A stretch of 35,110 nt of DNA, taken from contig JAPLDU010000088.1 of NCBI GenBank assembly GCA_026391255.1, positions 1-35,110 on the forward strand, given 5' to 3'. The notes under the pieces were generated by a model. It did not search any database, was not told the DNA's origin, and saw only the letters and a list, made by a program, of their open reading frames with translations. Source of the stretch: Bacteroidia bacterium. Its GTDB lineage: Bacteria > Bacteroidota > Bacteroidia > Bacteroidales > JAPLDU01. Positions 1-9,218 of the stretch are shown here, piece by piece; within the stretch, counting starts at the first letter, position 1, and the number at the start of each line of letters is the position of its first letter. A program made the translations under genes and the position numbers.

Positions 1-185
1 CCACTGCGGATGAGGTGATTTTTTTCTTTTCATACTATTACGCAATTACGTAATAGCAAATAAACACAACAATTTACTTCTATGCAAGCAATGTTGATAT
101 TTTGTTAATAAATATTACGTAAAAACGTAGCGGAGTTACAGTTCAATTGTATTTCTGTGTATATAAAATGATTTTCATCGAACCA

Positions 186-2420
186 TTATCTACAATAAGC
201 TCTAATATCCATTTTGCATTCCTCATCACCTAGCTGTGCGCCTTTCAACCATTGACGGCATGCGTCAGATTTGTTTCCGGAATTGTAGCTGCATGTTCCG
301 AGGGCAGCATACGCCATGGCAAAGGAGCCATTCAGTCCGGTACACTTGTTCAGGTTTTCAATAGCTGTTTGATAATCTTTATTTTTCATTTTAAGTCTGG
401 CAATGTTGTAATAGGCATGAAAAGATTTGGGATTGATAACGATAGCTTTTGACAAATCGTCCATTGCGCCTGCATCATCATTATTCTTCATTTTCAGGGA
501 GCCGAGGTTCACATAAGCATCTTCATAGCGGGGATTGCAACGGATTGCTTCGTTGTATGATGCTATTGCAGACTGAACCAGTCCCGAGTCAGAGTAAGCA
601 GCGCCACAAGCGAACATGGCTTCACAATAGCCTGGTTTCAGTTTCATTGCCTGTTCAAAATCCTTCACTGCTTTTTCATATTTTTTCAGATTGATATTAG
701 CCGCACCCCGGTTGAACCACGCCAGATAATAATCGTTTTTGCACTGAATGGACTTGTTGAAATCATCCAATGCGCCTTTCAGATCATTGGTCTTCATTCT
801 GGTTGCACCGCGGTTATTATAAGCCAGGTAATATCCGGGATCTGATCTGACAGCTTCGTTAAAATCACGCATGGCGCCAGTATAATCTCCCGAGTCGGAA
901 ATGATCAACCCACGCATTGCCAAAGCTTCCGGGTAATATTTTTTTGCATTGATAAGCCTGGTCAGATCTTCATACGCACCTTTGGTGTCATGAGATTCCT
1001 GCCTGTAACGGGAACGGTTCAGATAAGCTTTATAGGCACTGGATGGATAATGAATTATCATGTCATCCCATAAATTCGTATCGGTCTTCCATACTTTTAT
1101 CCGGGTTTCAGCAGCATAAGTAAAGCCGGCAGTTAAGACCAGAACAACAACTATGGCGATCTTTCCGGTCAATGCAGATCTGCCATTCCCGTATTCATAA
1201 ATTTTTACCAGCCAGACGGCAAGCAAATAAAAGACTCCGAGAAAAGCGATGTATGTATACCGGTCAGCCATTACGGCTTCGCCCACAGGGATTAGCTGCA
1301 ATACGAGCAACAGGTTTGCAAGGAAAAACAATGCGGCAAATGCAACATCTCTTGATTTCCTGATCGAAAATAATACAGCAGCAATGATAACCAGGGTAAT
1401 GACAGGCCCCGCATAATAAACAGACGGCAGGGAATTCCCGGCCATTTCCGGCCATGGATAAAGAGCTGATAATCCCGTTGGTAATATTACCATCAGCAGA
1501 TATCGCAGTACCGTGGTGTTGACTATCATTATGCTTTGCAACCCGCTGTAATGCATTACATCATTAATGGCTTTTTCCTGCGATCGTAAAGTAATGATCC
1601 CAAAAATAAAAGCCAGGACAAAAAATGGCAGCTTCTCGAGGAACATCCTGGCAGACAATCGCCGGTGAAGTAAAAAATCCAGCAACAGTAAGGTTACCGG
1701 AAGAATGACCGCTGCTGATTTTGACAACAGGGACAACAGGAAAAATATCAATGAGGCAGCAAAGTATTTCCACAGTTTGTTTCCTGATCGGATTACCGCA
1801 TTCTTTGGTTCATTCAGAAAATTTCCATTTCTCAGGAAAAGCAGGTAAGTTCCTGCCGATAGCAGATAAAACAAGCTGTAAAGAAGATCTTTTCTCTCGG
1901 ATATCCAGGCAACCGATTCGACATGAGCCGGATGTATGGCATGAAAAAGTGCAACAATCAGGGCAATGGAATTTTTTTTCGTGATCAGCCTGAACACCCA
2001 GAAAACCAGGATAATATTGATAAGATGCAAAATCAGATTATCAAGATGATAGAGAATGGGTGATTTATCACCAACGGCAGAATATTCCAGAGCCCAGCTC
2101 AATGTTGTGAGAGGATGGTAATTGAATGCATAAAATCCCGAAAATATTTCACTGATATGCTGGAAGTCCAGTTTATGTATGGCACTGTTTTCAAGAATAT
2201 AAGTATTATCGTCCCAATTCAGGAGATTGCCTGAAAGTGAACCTGAATATAATACCACAGTAAGGATCAGGATAGCAGCAAGGTACAGCCAGTGCAAATG
2301 TTTTTTTGAAGGTTTTAAACTTTCAGAAGAATTTCCGGTAATTTTTGAATCCGGGTTTCGTACTTTTCGTGAGGATTTTGCTGTTCCCGAGATTGATGAT
2401 TTTACCTTTTTATTTGACAT
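186..2420 (-). CDS. TMTC-like polytopic glycosyltransferase with C-terminal TPR repeats
   Basis: A membrane protein of about 744 residues. The N-terminal part is Lys/Ser-rich and cytoplasmic-looking, followed by about ten hydrophobic segments. The first loop carries NWDDNTYI and a later loop HPAHVESVAWISERKDLL, which resemble the acidic motif and the HPxHxEAVA...RxDLL motif of GT-C enzymes of the TMTC / O-mannosyltransferase type. The last ~300 residues are about eight TPR units of ~34 residues (for example AYNNRGATRMKTNDLKGALD). By family knowledge such enzymes move a sugar from a lipid-linked donor to protein or glycan outside the membrane; donor and acceptor are unknown here. The longer frame opens with TTG at 2438; the ATG at 2420 (MSNKKVK) is preferred. 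The gene stands alone, tail to the window edge, and no TAnnTTTG promoter was found directly upstream. Confidence 0.75.
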   Translation of the reverse strand: MSNKKVKSSISGTAKSSRKVRNPDSKITGNSSESLKPSKKHLHWLYLAAILILTVVLYSGSLSGNLLNWDDNTYILENSAIHKLDFQHISEIFSGFYAFNYHPLTTLSWALEYSAVGDKSPILYHLDNLILHLINIILVFWVFRLITKKNSIALIVALFHAIHPAHVESVAWISERKDLLYSLFYLLSAGTYLLFLRNGNFLNEPKNAVIRSGNKLWKYFAASLIFFLLSLLSKSAAVILPVTLLLLDFLLHRRLSARMFLEKLPFFVLAFIFGIITLRSQEKAINDVMHYSGLQSIMIVNTTVLRYLLMVILPTGLSALYPWPEMAGNSLPSVYYAGPVITLVIIAAVLFSIRKSRDVAFAALFFLANLLLVLQLIPVGEAVMADRYTYIAFLGVFYLLAVWLVKIYEYGNGRSALTGKIAIVVVLVLTAGFTYAAETRIKVWKTDTNLWDDMIIHYPSSAYKAYLNRSRYRQESHDTKGAYEDLTRLINAKKYYPEALAMRGLIISDSGDYTGAMRDFNEAVRSDPGYYLAYNNRGATRMKTNDLKGALDDFNKSIQCKNDYYLAWFNRGAANINLKKYEKAVKDFEQAMKLKPGYCEAMFACGAAYSDSGLVQSAIASYNEAIRCNPRYEDAYVNLGSLKMKNNDDAGAMDDLSKAIVINPKSFHAYYNIARLKMKNKDYQTAIENLNKCTGLNGSFAMAYAALGTCSYNSGNKSDACRQWLKGAQLGDEECKMDIRAYCR

Positions 2421-2508
2421 CTCATTTAAATAATTCAAAGAAATTCTTTAATTTTTACATGATTCTATGATGTAACTTGATTTTAATGACTTGAATTACA
2501 GCCATTTA

Positions 2509-2563
2509 TTTCTATAATATTTCTATTGTATTTCTATAATATTTCTATTGTATTTCTATTGTA
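2509..2563. repeat. 11-bp tandem repeat, five units
   Basis: Five consecutive 11-base units of the form TTTCTATWRTA (two TTTCTATAATA and three TTTCTATTGTA), followed by a partial unit. It lies between the starts of the TPR glycosyltransferase (minus) and the end of the symporter (minus). An 11-base period places each unit on about the same face of the helix. No function is evident. Confidence 0.8.
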
Positions 2564-2617
2564 TTTCTGAAAAGAGTACTTGAATTTCAATTGAACAAAC
2601 AAGTTATTTTTATATAG

Positions 2618-4069
2618 TTATTGTTTTATTCTTCTCATCAGAAATAAACCGGCAAAAGTCAGGGCGCCATTCAGGATCAGCAATTCGAATCCGAATTTAT
2701 AACCACCGAACCATTGGGATGAATAATCGCTGATAATATAGCAGATGATGGGTGAAAGCACCGCTACCCATGGCACAAACCTGTCCTTTACTTCAAATTT
2801 TGTAAACAGGCCGAATGAAAAAAGACCGAGCAATGGTCCGTATGTGTAACCTGCAACAGTGAACAATTTATCAATCACAGCCCGGTCGTTGATGGCACGG
2901 AACATAATGATGATAAGCAAAAGCAATACAGCAAAGCAAATATGCACAATGTAGCGTATCCTGGTTTTTGTTTGTTCTGAAAGATGATTTTTTTCCTTGA
3001 GGCCAAGAAAGTCTATACAGAAAGACGTAGTGAGAGCAGTTAACGCACCGTCAGCGCTTGGGTAGGCGGCAGATATCAGGCCGATCATGAAAACCAATCC
3101 GGCCAGGGGCCCAAGGTAACGCAAAGCAATGACAGGGAACAGATCGTCAGAGCGTGCAGGCATTTCCATCCCTTTCTGTGAGGCGAATATATACAGGACA
3201 GCCCCAAGCATAAGGAACATCAGGTTAACCAGCACTAATACGAAACTGAAAGTGAACATATTTTTTTTTGCATTCTTCAGCGAACTGCAGCTCAGGTTTT
3301 TCTGCATCATTTCCTGGTCAAGACCTGTCATGGCAATGGTAATGAATATCCCGCTCAGGAATTGTTTGAGATAGAAACGCTTATCATGCCAGTCGCTGTT
3401 AATTACGTTTGAATAATGGCTGTGAAAAATCCTCGAAATGATCCCTGGTATGGTTAATTTTAATTCGTGTGTAATAAATACTACCGACAAAATAACTGCA
3501 AGGAGCATAAAGGTGGTTTGAAGTGTATCTGTCCAGATTATGGTTTTAATCCCGCCTTTAAAGGTGTAGAGGATGATCAGCAGAATAAAAACGGCTACGG
3601 TAATACCGAAAGGAATGCCCCATGCATCAAAAATAAAAATCTGCAGGACATTAGCCACCAGGAACATCCGGAATGATGCCCCGATGGAACGCGATACCAG
3701 GAAAAAGAATGCACCTGTTTTATATGACCAGAAACCAAAACGCTGTTGAAGGTAGGTATAGATTGAAGTGAGGTTAAGCCTGTAATACAAAGGCATCAGC
3801 ACCATTGCAATAGTGAAATAACCGAACAGGTAACCCAATACAACCATCATGTAGCTGAATTGTGTATCACCCACCCACCCGGGTACCGACATAAAAGTGA
3901 CCCCGGATAATGAAGCGCCAATCATCCCATAAGCAACTATGTACCAGGGAGATTGCTTATTCCCGATATAAAATGATTCACTGTTGGCCCGTCTCGCAGT
4001 TATCCAGGTAACAAGAAAAAGAATACCCGTATATGCAATAAAACAGGCAAGAAGCAATAATGGTGTCAT
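2618..4069 (-). CDS. Sodium:solute symporter (SSS family)
   Basis: A 483-residue polytopic protein with about 13 hydrophobic segments, the layout of the SSS family, which imports a solute together with Na+ across the inner membrane. Supporting features are the early segment YIGNKQSPWYIVAYGMIGAS with its Ser/Gly-rich stretch (SGVTFMSVPGW), the YTFKGGIKTIIWTD loop and a helix with SAAYPSADGALTALTTS, all typical of Bacteroidota members. The substrate cannot be told from sequence. The frame can be extended to a TTG at 4123, but that extension (MCKITSK) runs across the TAATTTTG box of the divergent recR promoter and is not hydrophobic, so ATG 4069, which opens directly with MTPLLLLACF, is the better start. 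It is transcribed away from recR. Confidence 0.88.
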   Translation of the reverse strand: MTPLLLLACFIAYTGILFLVTWITARRANSESFYIGNKQSPWYIVAYGMIGASLSGVTFMSVPGWVGDTQFSYMMVVLGYLFGYFTIAMVLMPLYYRLNLTSIYTYLQQRFGFWSYKTGAFFFLVSRSIGASFRMFLVANVLQIFIFDAWGIPFGITVAVFILLIILYTFKGGIKTIIWTDTLQTTFMLLAVILSVVFITHELKLTIPGIISRIFHSHYSNVINSDWHDKRFYLKQFLSGIFITIAMTGLDQEMMQKNLSCSSLKNAKKNMFTFSFVLVLVNLMFLMLGAVLYIFASQKGMEMPARSDDLFPVIALRYLGPLAGLVFMIGLISAAYPSADGALTALTTSFCIDFLGLKEKNHLSEQTKTRIRYIVHICFAVLLLLIIIMFRAINDRAVIDKLFTVAGYTYGPLLGLFSFGLFTKFEVKDRFVPWVAVLSPIICYIISDYSSQWFGGYKFGFELLILNGALTFAGLFLMRRIKQ

Positions 4070-4110
4070 TAATCTGATCTTATATGAACCGGAGTTACAG
4101 TTTTTACTTG

Positions 4111-4118
4111 TAATTTTG
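4111..4118 (+). promoter_or_regulatory. Putative -7 box of the recR promoter
   Basis: TAATTTTG matches the Bacteroidota -7 consensus TAnnTTTG and lies 39 bases before the recR ATG. No TTTG sits at the expected -33 spacing, so it rests on the -7 match alone. Confidence 0.5.
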
Positions 4119-4157
4119 CACAAAAATAAACGATTAGTCTAATTTCCGAAACTTAAG

Positions 4158-4787
4158 ATGAATATAGATGGTTTTCCGTCGAGGCTGCTGGAAAATGCAG
4201 TCACTGAATTTGCCAAACTGCCGGGTATTGGTAAGAAAACAGCATTGAGACTGGTTCTTCACCTTTTAAAACAGAATTCTGAAGAGGTGGAACAGTTTGG
4301 TAATTCGGTCATCCGGCTGAAGCAGGAAATAAAACACTGCCAGATCTGCAATAATATTTCGGATGACGAAATTTGCAGGATTTGTTCTGATGACCGGAGG
4401 GATTCATCTCTTGTATGTGTGGTTGAAAACGTGAAAGACATTATGGCCATTGAATCTACCCGCCAGTACACAGGTGTTTATCATGTCCTGGGAGGGATCA
4501 TATCTCCCATGGACGGGATTGGACCTGGCGACCTTAACATTGAACCTTTGGAACAGAAACTTGCCGGGAACCGGGTAAAGGAAATCATCTTTGCCCTTAG
4601 TACCACCATGGAAGGCGACACTACTAATTTCTACCTGTTCAGGAAATTCAGCAGATTCGATGTGAGGATAAGCGCAATCGCCCGCGGTGTTTCAATCGGC
4701 GACGAACTGGAGTACACCGATGAAGTCACCCTTGGAAACTCAATCATGAACCGTGTTCCATATGAAAAAACCATATCATCAAGATAG
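4158..4787 (+). CDS. recR: Recombination mediator protein RecR
   Basis: A 209-residue protein, close to the usual ~200 of RecR, which works with RecO/RecF in loading RecA on gapped DNA. Visible parts in order are the helix-hairpin-helix LPGIGKKTA at residues 21-29, the four-cysteine zinc site C61-x2-C64-x8-C73-x2-C76, and a Toprim domain from about residue 83 ([15 protein letters not shown]) with the GVYHVLGG stretch. The C-terminus ([17 protein letters not shown]) has the form seen in Bacteroidota RecR. The ATG lies just downstream of a TAATTTTG promoter box, so it is probably expressed on its own. The neighbouring symporter is divergent. Confidence 0.95.
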   Translation: MNIDGFPSRLLENAVTEFAKLPGIGKKTALRLVLHLLKQNSEEVEQFGNSVIRLKQEIKHCQICNNISDDEICRICSDDRRDSSLVCVVENVKDIMAIESTRQYTGVYHVLGGIISPMDGIGPGDLNIEPLEQKLAGNRVKEIIFALSTTMEGDTTNFYLFRKFSRFDVRISAIARGVSIGDELEYTDEVTLGNSIMNRVPYEKTISSR

Positions 4788-5203
4788 GCTTTTAAAGTAA
4801 GTACCTGGTATCAAGAATCAAGTATCAGGACTGAGTGATGAATTATGAGTGATGAGTTATAAGTAATGTATTAGATATCAACATTTTCAAATTTTCAAAT
4901 TTTCAAATTTTCAAATCCTGATACCTGATACCTGATTTCAATGTTTACAGTCTGAATAGTTTCGATATTTGCGGCTGTAGCGTCTTTTGCGTTAATTTCT
5001 AAACGTAATGTCTGCTAATGAAGCAAATTTTTATATTTTTGCATCATAGATAATTAATAGATTCACTGGTTTGCAATTAATTATTTAAAGAAATCCTGCG
5101 AATGGAAGCCTCCGCAGTTATTTCAAAATAGACAAACTTTGACCCGTTAATTTATATAGTTAGTATTTAATTAGTTATTGTAAAATATTTTATTAAAATT
5201 GAA
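4788..5203. repeat. Intergenic region with nested short tandem arrays
   Basis: This 416-base gap holds several arrays and no gene. Three 7-base units of the TATCAAG type occupy 4809-4829. Five 7-base units (GAGTGAT, GAATTAT, GAGTGAT, GAGTTAT, AAGTAAT) occupy 4833-4867. Four exact 8-base TTTTCAAA units occupy 4884-4915. Three 7-base CCTGATA/CCTGATT units occupy 4917-4937. The first and last arrays are inverted relative to each other, so the segment could fold. The rest is AT-rich leader of the downstream secreted-protein gene. Confidence 0.75.
5034..5041 (+). promoter_or_regulatory. Putative -7 box upstream of the DUF4412-like gene and ftsK
   Basis: TATTTTTG fits TAnnTTTG and is followed by an AT-rich leader of about 160 bases before the ATG at 5204. 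It could drive the three-gene run up to the lolA-like gene. No -33 TTTG was found. Confidence 0.35.
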
Positions 5204-5890
5204 ATGAAAAAAACGACAAGTTTATTATTAATGATTCTTTTTGTTGTCCTGATTTCAGGCAGGCTTTTAGCCCAGAAAGAAAGCAAACCATTTGAAGGTT
5301 ATGTCACTATGGGGATATCCATGGAAGGCGCTAATCTGAGTGAAGCCCAGAAGGCACAGGTTCCAAAGGAAGCCACAATTACGATTAAAGGAAATCTGGT
5401 TAAAACCGAAAATAAAACCATGTTTTATGACGAGATCAGTATTTCCGACTGTGACAAGCAGACACTCCTCGAGATAATCAATGTTGAATCGGCCGGGATG
5501 AAGAAATATATAAAAATGAGTAAGGAAGATGTGGAAAAAGGATTCACCAGCCTTCCGACTTATGATGTCAAGGAAGTGAATGAAACAAAAGAAATTGCCG
5601 GCTATACCTGCAAAAAGGCCGAGATCACCGATGAAGAAGGAAATGTGAACATTATTTATTACAGTGCTGATATAAATGTAGCAAACAGCAACTGGGATAA
5701 TCCGATCATGAAAAATATCAAGGGTTTTCCTCTCGAATACAGCCAGCCGGCCGGCGGCAATACCACCATCAAATATGTTGCCAAGGATGTGAAAAAGAAA
5801 AAGGTGAAAGACAGCGAATTTGCTGTTCCTGACGGATATACCGAAATGACTAAGGAAGAAGCAGCCCAGATGATGGGAGGCGGCATGTAA
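5204..5890 (+). CDS. Secreted DUF4412-like protein
   Basis: A 228-residue protein with a clear signal peptide (MKKTTSLLLMILFVVLISG, probable cleavage near LLAQ), so it is exported to the periplasm or beyond; there is no lipobox cysteine. The mature part is Lys/Glu-rich and has the segment ETKEIAGYTCKKAEI, typical of DUF4412/GLPGLI-like proteins of Bacteroidota, followed by IIYYSADI and a Met/Gly-rich end (AQMMGGGM). The biochemical role of this family is not known to me. It ends 18 bases before ftsK on the same strand, so co-transcription with ftsK and the lolA-like gene is likely, and an envelope role would fit that context. The family assignment rests on motif resemblance only. Confidence 0.7.
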   Translation: MKKTTSLLLMILFVVLISGRLLAQKESKPFEGYVTMGISMEGANLSEAQKAQVPKEATITIKGNLVKTENKTMFYDEISISDCDKQTLLEIINVESAGMKKYIKMSKEDVEKGFTSLPTYDVKEVNETKEIAGYTCKKAEITDEEGNVNIIYYSADINVANSNWDNPIMKNIKGFPLEYSQPAGGNTTIKYVAKDVKKKKVKDSEFAVPDGYTEMTKEEAAQMMGGGM

Positions 5891-5908
5891 TTATCGCAAT
5901 AAAAAATA

Positions 5909-8302
5909 ATGGCAAAAAAAAATCAGGCGGCAAAGGAAAAAGACGGAAAGCCGGCAAAGGGAAAAGTCGGGAAGAATAATCCCTTCCGGTTTTTTACTGA
6001 TGAACATTTTACTTTTTCGCTGGGAATATTTTTTCTCATTGCCTCTGTAATCCTGATCCTTGCCTTTATTTCCTTTCTTTTTACCTGGGAAGCAGACCAG
6101 AATTTCGACTGGTCAAATATCTTCCGTTCAACATCGAATGCACAGAACTGGTCGGCAAAAATTGGCGCTGTTCTTGCCAATAACTTTATCAGCCGCGGGT
6201 TCGGATTGGCTGCATTTTCCATTCCTTTCCTGCTGATCATATTTGGATTCAGATTACTTAAAATAAGGCTTCTGAACACGGGCAAAACGTTAAAATATAC
6301 CATCTATCTGACTTTATGGTTATCGGTTGCCCTCAGTTTTATCATGAATGATGCCGGAGGTTATCTTTACAGCGGTCCCGGTGGTTGTTACGGTTATTTT
6401 ATCAGCGGCTGGCTGAAAAGTTATATTGGAATAGCAGGAACCGGCCTGCTGCTGGCTTTTACCTTATTCATCTTTATTATTGTCAGCATTGCCAGTTCCC
6501 TCGAATGGTTCAAAAATCTGTTTAAAAAGAAAATACGGCCGGAAATACCTTTAAGTGAAACAGAAGCACAGGATGCTGAATTATCATTAGCTGATGAACA
6601 GGAGCCTCCGTTTACCATTGAAATAACCGACAACGAAGCAAGAGCATACCAGCCCCCTGTTACGGTTATTAATGAAATTGCCGGTCCGGAAACGGAAGAT
6701 GAACCTGAATTGGTAAGTCATGATGAAGTCGAAATGTCCGTGGAAAAAAGGCAGGAAGAAGTAACACTTCCTGAAAAACTGATCCAGGAAATGGGTAAGT
6801 ATGATCCAACACTTGATCTGTCAAACTATAAAATGCCGCCTATTGATCTTCTGATTGATCATAAGTCGGAAAACTCAGAGGTGACAAGGGAAGAGCTTAC
6901 ATCCAACAAAAATAAAATTGTTGAAACATTAGCGAATTACAAAATTCAGATCGATAAAATCAAAGCTACCATTGGCCCGACCATTACCCTGTATGAGATT
7001 GTGCCGGCGCCCGGTATCCGTATTTCTAAGATAAAAAACCTTGAGGACGATATCGCTCTGAGTCTTTCAGCCCTCGGTATCAGGATTATTGCGCCTATTC
7101 CAGGTAAGGGAACGATAGGTATTGAGGTGCCCAACCAGAATCCTGAGATCGTTTCGATGAGGTCAATCATTTCTTCGGCAAAATTCCAGGAATCAAAATT
7201 CGAATTGCCCATTGCCCTTGGTAAAACCATTTCAAATGAGACCTATGTGCTCGATCTCACCAGGCTTCCTCATTTGCTGGTGGCAGGCGCTACCGGCCAG
7301 GGTAAGTCAGTGGGGATTAATGCAATTCTGACTTCCATCCTGTACAAAAAACATCCATCGGAAGTTAAATTTGTACTGGTTGATCCCAAGAAAGTTGAAC
7401 TTACCTTATATTCAATGATTGAAAAGCATTACCTGGCAAAAATACCGGGCAGTGACGAAGCAATCATTACAGATGTGCGCAAAGTAGTGAGCACGCTGAA
7501 TTCCCTGACCATTGAGATGGACAGCCGGTACGACCTGATGAAGGAAGCCCAGGTTCGCAATATCAAGGAGTACAATGAGAAATTCACGGCAAGAAGGCTG
7601 AATCCGGAGAAAGGACATCATTATCTGCCATATATTGTACTTGTGATCGATGAATTTGCCGACCTGATCATGACAGCCGGCAAAGAAATTGAAGCGCCCA
7701 TTGCCCGAATAGCACAGCTTGCACGTGCCGTGGGTATTCACCTCATCATTGCCACACAAAGACCATCAATCAATATTATCACGGGTATTATAAAAGCAAA
7801 CTTCCCCGCCAGGATGGCATTTAAAGTATCTTCAATGATCGATTCACGTACCATACTCGACAGCCCCGGTGCCAATCAGCTTGTCGGCCGCGGTGATATG
7901 CTCATCTCCCAAAGCAACGAAATGGTACGAATCCAGTGTGCATTCGTCAATATTGATGAACTGGAAGCCTTGTCAAAATTTATCGGATCACAACAGGGCT
8001 ATCCTTCTGCATTTCTTCTGCCGGAACCTTATGATGAAAATGCAGGCGATGAAAGGGAACTTGACCTCGATAAAAGAGATGAATTATTTGAGGAGGCGGC
8101 AAGGCTTGTGGTGATTCACCAGCAGGGCTCAACATCCCTGATACAACGGAAATTCTCCATAGGATATAACAGGGCCGGACGAATCATTGACCAACTGTAT
8201 GCTGCCGGTATTGTAGGTCCTAACGAAGGCAGCAAAGCACGCCAGGTGCTCTTTACCGATGAATATGGTTTGGAACAATATTTGAATTCAATCTCTAAAT
8301 AG
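5909..8302 (+). CDS. ftsK: DNA translocase FtsK/SpoIIIE
   Basis: A 797-residue translocase that pumps chromosomal DNA at the division septum and aids dimer resolution. A basic N-terminus is followed by about four membrane segments (roughly residues 35-195), then an acidic Glu-rich linker (about 205-290), an alpha/beta motor domain with Walker A GATGQGKSVGIN near residue 460 and Walker B VLVIDEFADLI near residue 580, the IIATQRPSINIITGIIKANFP stretch, and a C-terminal winged-helix gamma domain (QRKFSIGYNRAGRIIDQL) of the kind that reads orientation sequences. The length is typical of Bacteroidota FtsK with a short linker. The start ATG lies 18 bases after the DUF4412-like gene, and a lolA-like gene follows, an order also known from proteobacteria (ftsK-lolA). 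Confidence 0.95.
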   Translation: MAKKNQAAKEKDGKPAKGKVGKNNPFRFFTDEHFTFSLGIFFLIASVILILAFISFLFTWEADQNFDWSNIFRSTSNAQNWSAKIGAVLANNFISRGFGLAAFSIPFLLIIFGFRLLKIRLLNTGKTLKYTIYLTLWLSVALSFIMNDAGGYLYSGPGGCYGYFISGWLKSYIGIAGTGLLLAFTLFIFIIVSIASSLEWFKNLFKKKIRPEIPLSETEAQDAELSLADEQEPPFTIEITDNEARAYQPPVTVINEIAGPETEDEPELVSHDEVEMSVEKRQEEVTLPEKLIQEMGKYDPTLDLSNYKMPPIDLLIDHKSENSEVTREELTSNKNKIVETLANYKIQIDKIKATIGPTITLYEIVPAPGIRISKIKNLEDDIALSLSALGIRIIAPIPGKGTIGIEVPNQNPEIVSMRSIISSAKFQESKFELPIALGKTISNETYVLDLTRLPHLLVAGATGQGKSVGINAILTSILYKKHPSEVKFVLVDPKKVELTLYSMIEKHYLAKIPGSDEAIITDVRKVVSTLNSLTIEMDSRYDLMKEAQVRNIKEYNEKFTARRLNPEKGHHYLPYIVLVIDEFADLIMTAGKEIEAPIARIAQLARAVGIHLIIATQRPSINIITGIIKANFPARMAFKVSSMIDSRTILDSPGANQLVGRGDMLISQSNEMVRIQCAFVNIDELEALSKFIGSQQGYPSAFLLPEPYDENAGDERELDLDKRDELFEEAARLVVIHQQGSTSLIQRKFSIGYNRAGRIIDQLYAAGIVGPNEGSKARQVLFTDEYGLEQYLNSISK

Positions 8303-8310
8303 GCAAAAAT

Positions 8311-8413
8311 GGTGAATGTTGAGTGGTGAATGGTGAATAGTGAGTGGTGAGTAGTGAATGGTGAATGGTGAGTAGTACAATGGTTACTCATAACTCATCA
8401 CTCATAACTCATC
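8311..8413. repeat. Two opposed heptamer arrays between ftsK and the lolA-like gene
   Basis: Nine 7-base units of the RGTGARt type (GGTGAAT, AGTGAGT and so on) run from 8311 to 8373, followed by four units alternating ACTCATA/ACTCATC from 8386 to 8413. The second array is, on the minus strand, an AGTNATG array like that at 4833-4867. The period is strictly 7 bases throughout each array. Confidence 0.85.
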
Positions 8414-8451
8414 ACTATTTCCTGTTACCTGATACTTCAAAAATACAGAAA

Positions 8452-9144
8452 ATGAGAACCTTAAATATATTAATTGCTGTCCTGGTTTTGCCAATCATGC
8501 TGATAGCACAGAAACCGGTTCAGAAAGATAAAAAAGCAGATTACGTTCTGAAAAAGGTGTCCGAACGATATTCAGCATATAAGACCCTCAGGGTTGAATT
8601 CAGCCTGACCACGGAAAACAGCAGGCAGGGTAGCAGGGAAGCAACAAACGGTACAACCTGGATGAAAGGTGACAACTACAAACTTGACCTGATGGATGTG
8701 GAGACAATTTCGGATGGTAAAACCATTTGGTCCTACCAGAAAAAAAGCAATGAAGTGAATATATCCAACCGGGATACTGCTGATAAATCCTTTTTTAACA
8801 ATCCGTCCAGGATATTTTCCGGCTATGATGCAAATTTCAAATACCTGTACAAAGGAGATGAAGAAGTAGGTCAAAAAACCTATTGTGAGATTGATCTTTT
8901 CCCTGCTGCTCTTGACAAAGATGCTATACAGAAAGGAGGAAACAAAACAGGTTACAGCCGCATCAGAATTAAAATTGACAAAACAGACTACCGGATCATG
9001 AATATCAAGTATTTCGGAAAAGATGGCATAGATTTTACCATCGAACTGAACAGGATTGGTCCCAATATTCCTCTCGAAAGTAATTTTTTCAGTTTTGATC
9101 CTTCAAAACATCCCGGGATTGAGGTGATTGATTTAAGGGAATAA
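8452..9144 (+). CDS. LolA-like outer-membrane lipoprotein carrier
   Basis: A 230-residue exported protein. The ATG at 8452 is chosen because it opens directly with a signal peptide (MRTLNILIAVLVLPIMLIAQ); the frame continues upstream only through the heptamer array. The mature part has the LolA-type fold signature in outline: an amphipathic start (KKADYVLKKVSERYSAYKTL), the segment TWMKGDNYKLDLMDVETISD, then DGKTIWSYQKKSNEVNI, and a C-terminal strand pattern ending IPLESNFFSFDPSKHPGIEVIDLRE. LolA carries lipoproteins across the periplasm to the outer membrane. Its place directly after ftsK matches the conserved ftsK-lolA pairing and strengthens the call. Function is inferred from fold-level similarity and context. 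Confidence 0.82.
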   Translation: MRTLNILIAVLVLPIMLIAQKPVQKDKKADYVLKKVSERYSAYKTLRVEFSLTTENSRQGSREATNGTTWMKGDNYKLDLMDVETISDGKTIWSYQKKSNEVNISNRDTADKSFFNNPSRIFSGYDANFKYLYKGDEEVGQKTYCEIDLFPAALDKDAIQKGGNKTGYSRIRIKIDKTDYRIMNIKYFGKDGIDFTIELNRIGPNIPLESNFFSFDPSKHPGIEVIDLRE

Positions 9145-9156
9145 TTATTATAAAAT

Positions 9157-9186
9157 CTTAGTCCTAATCCTAGTCTTAGACTTAGT
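9157..9186. repeat. Hexamer array (CTTAGT type)
   Basis: Five 6-base units in a row (CTTAGT, CCTAAT, CCTAGT, CTTAGA, CTTAGT), starting 12 bases after the lolA-like stop codon. It resembles the 7-base arrays elsewhere in the window, again with an AGT core, but with a 6-base period. Confidence 0.65.
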
Positions 9187-9218
9187 CAGAAGTGAGATCA
9201 GGACTAAGACCAGATCAA

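Noticed and set aside
35-56. Hairpin CTATTACG / CGTAATAG as terminator of the TPR glycosyltransferase
   Set aside because: It is 130 bases past the stop codon, A+T-rich, and lacks a T-run on the relevant strand.
4070-4123. N-terminal extension of the symporter to a TTG at 4123
   Set aside because: It is polar, uses a rare start codon and overlaps the recR promoter box; ATG 4069 opens the first membrane helix.
4809-4937. CRISPR array
   Set aside because: The repeats are 7-8 bases, contiguous and without unique spacers, and no cas genes are present.
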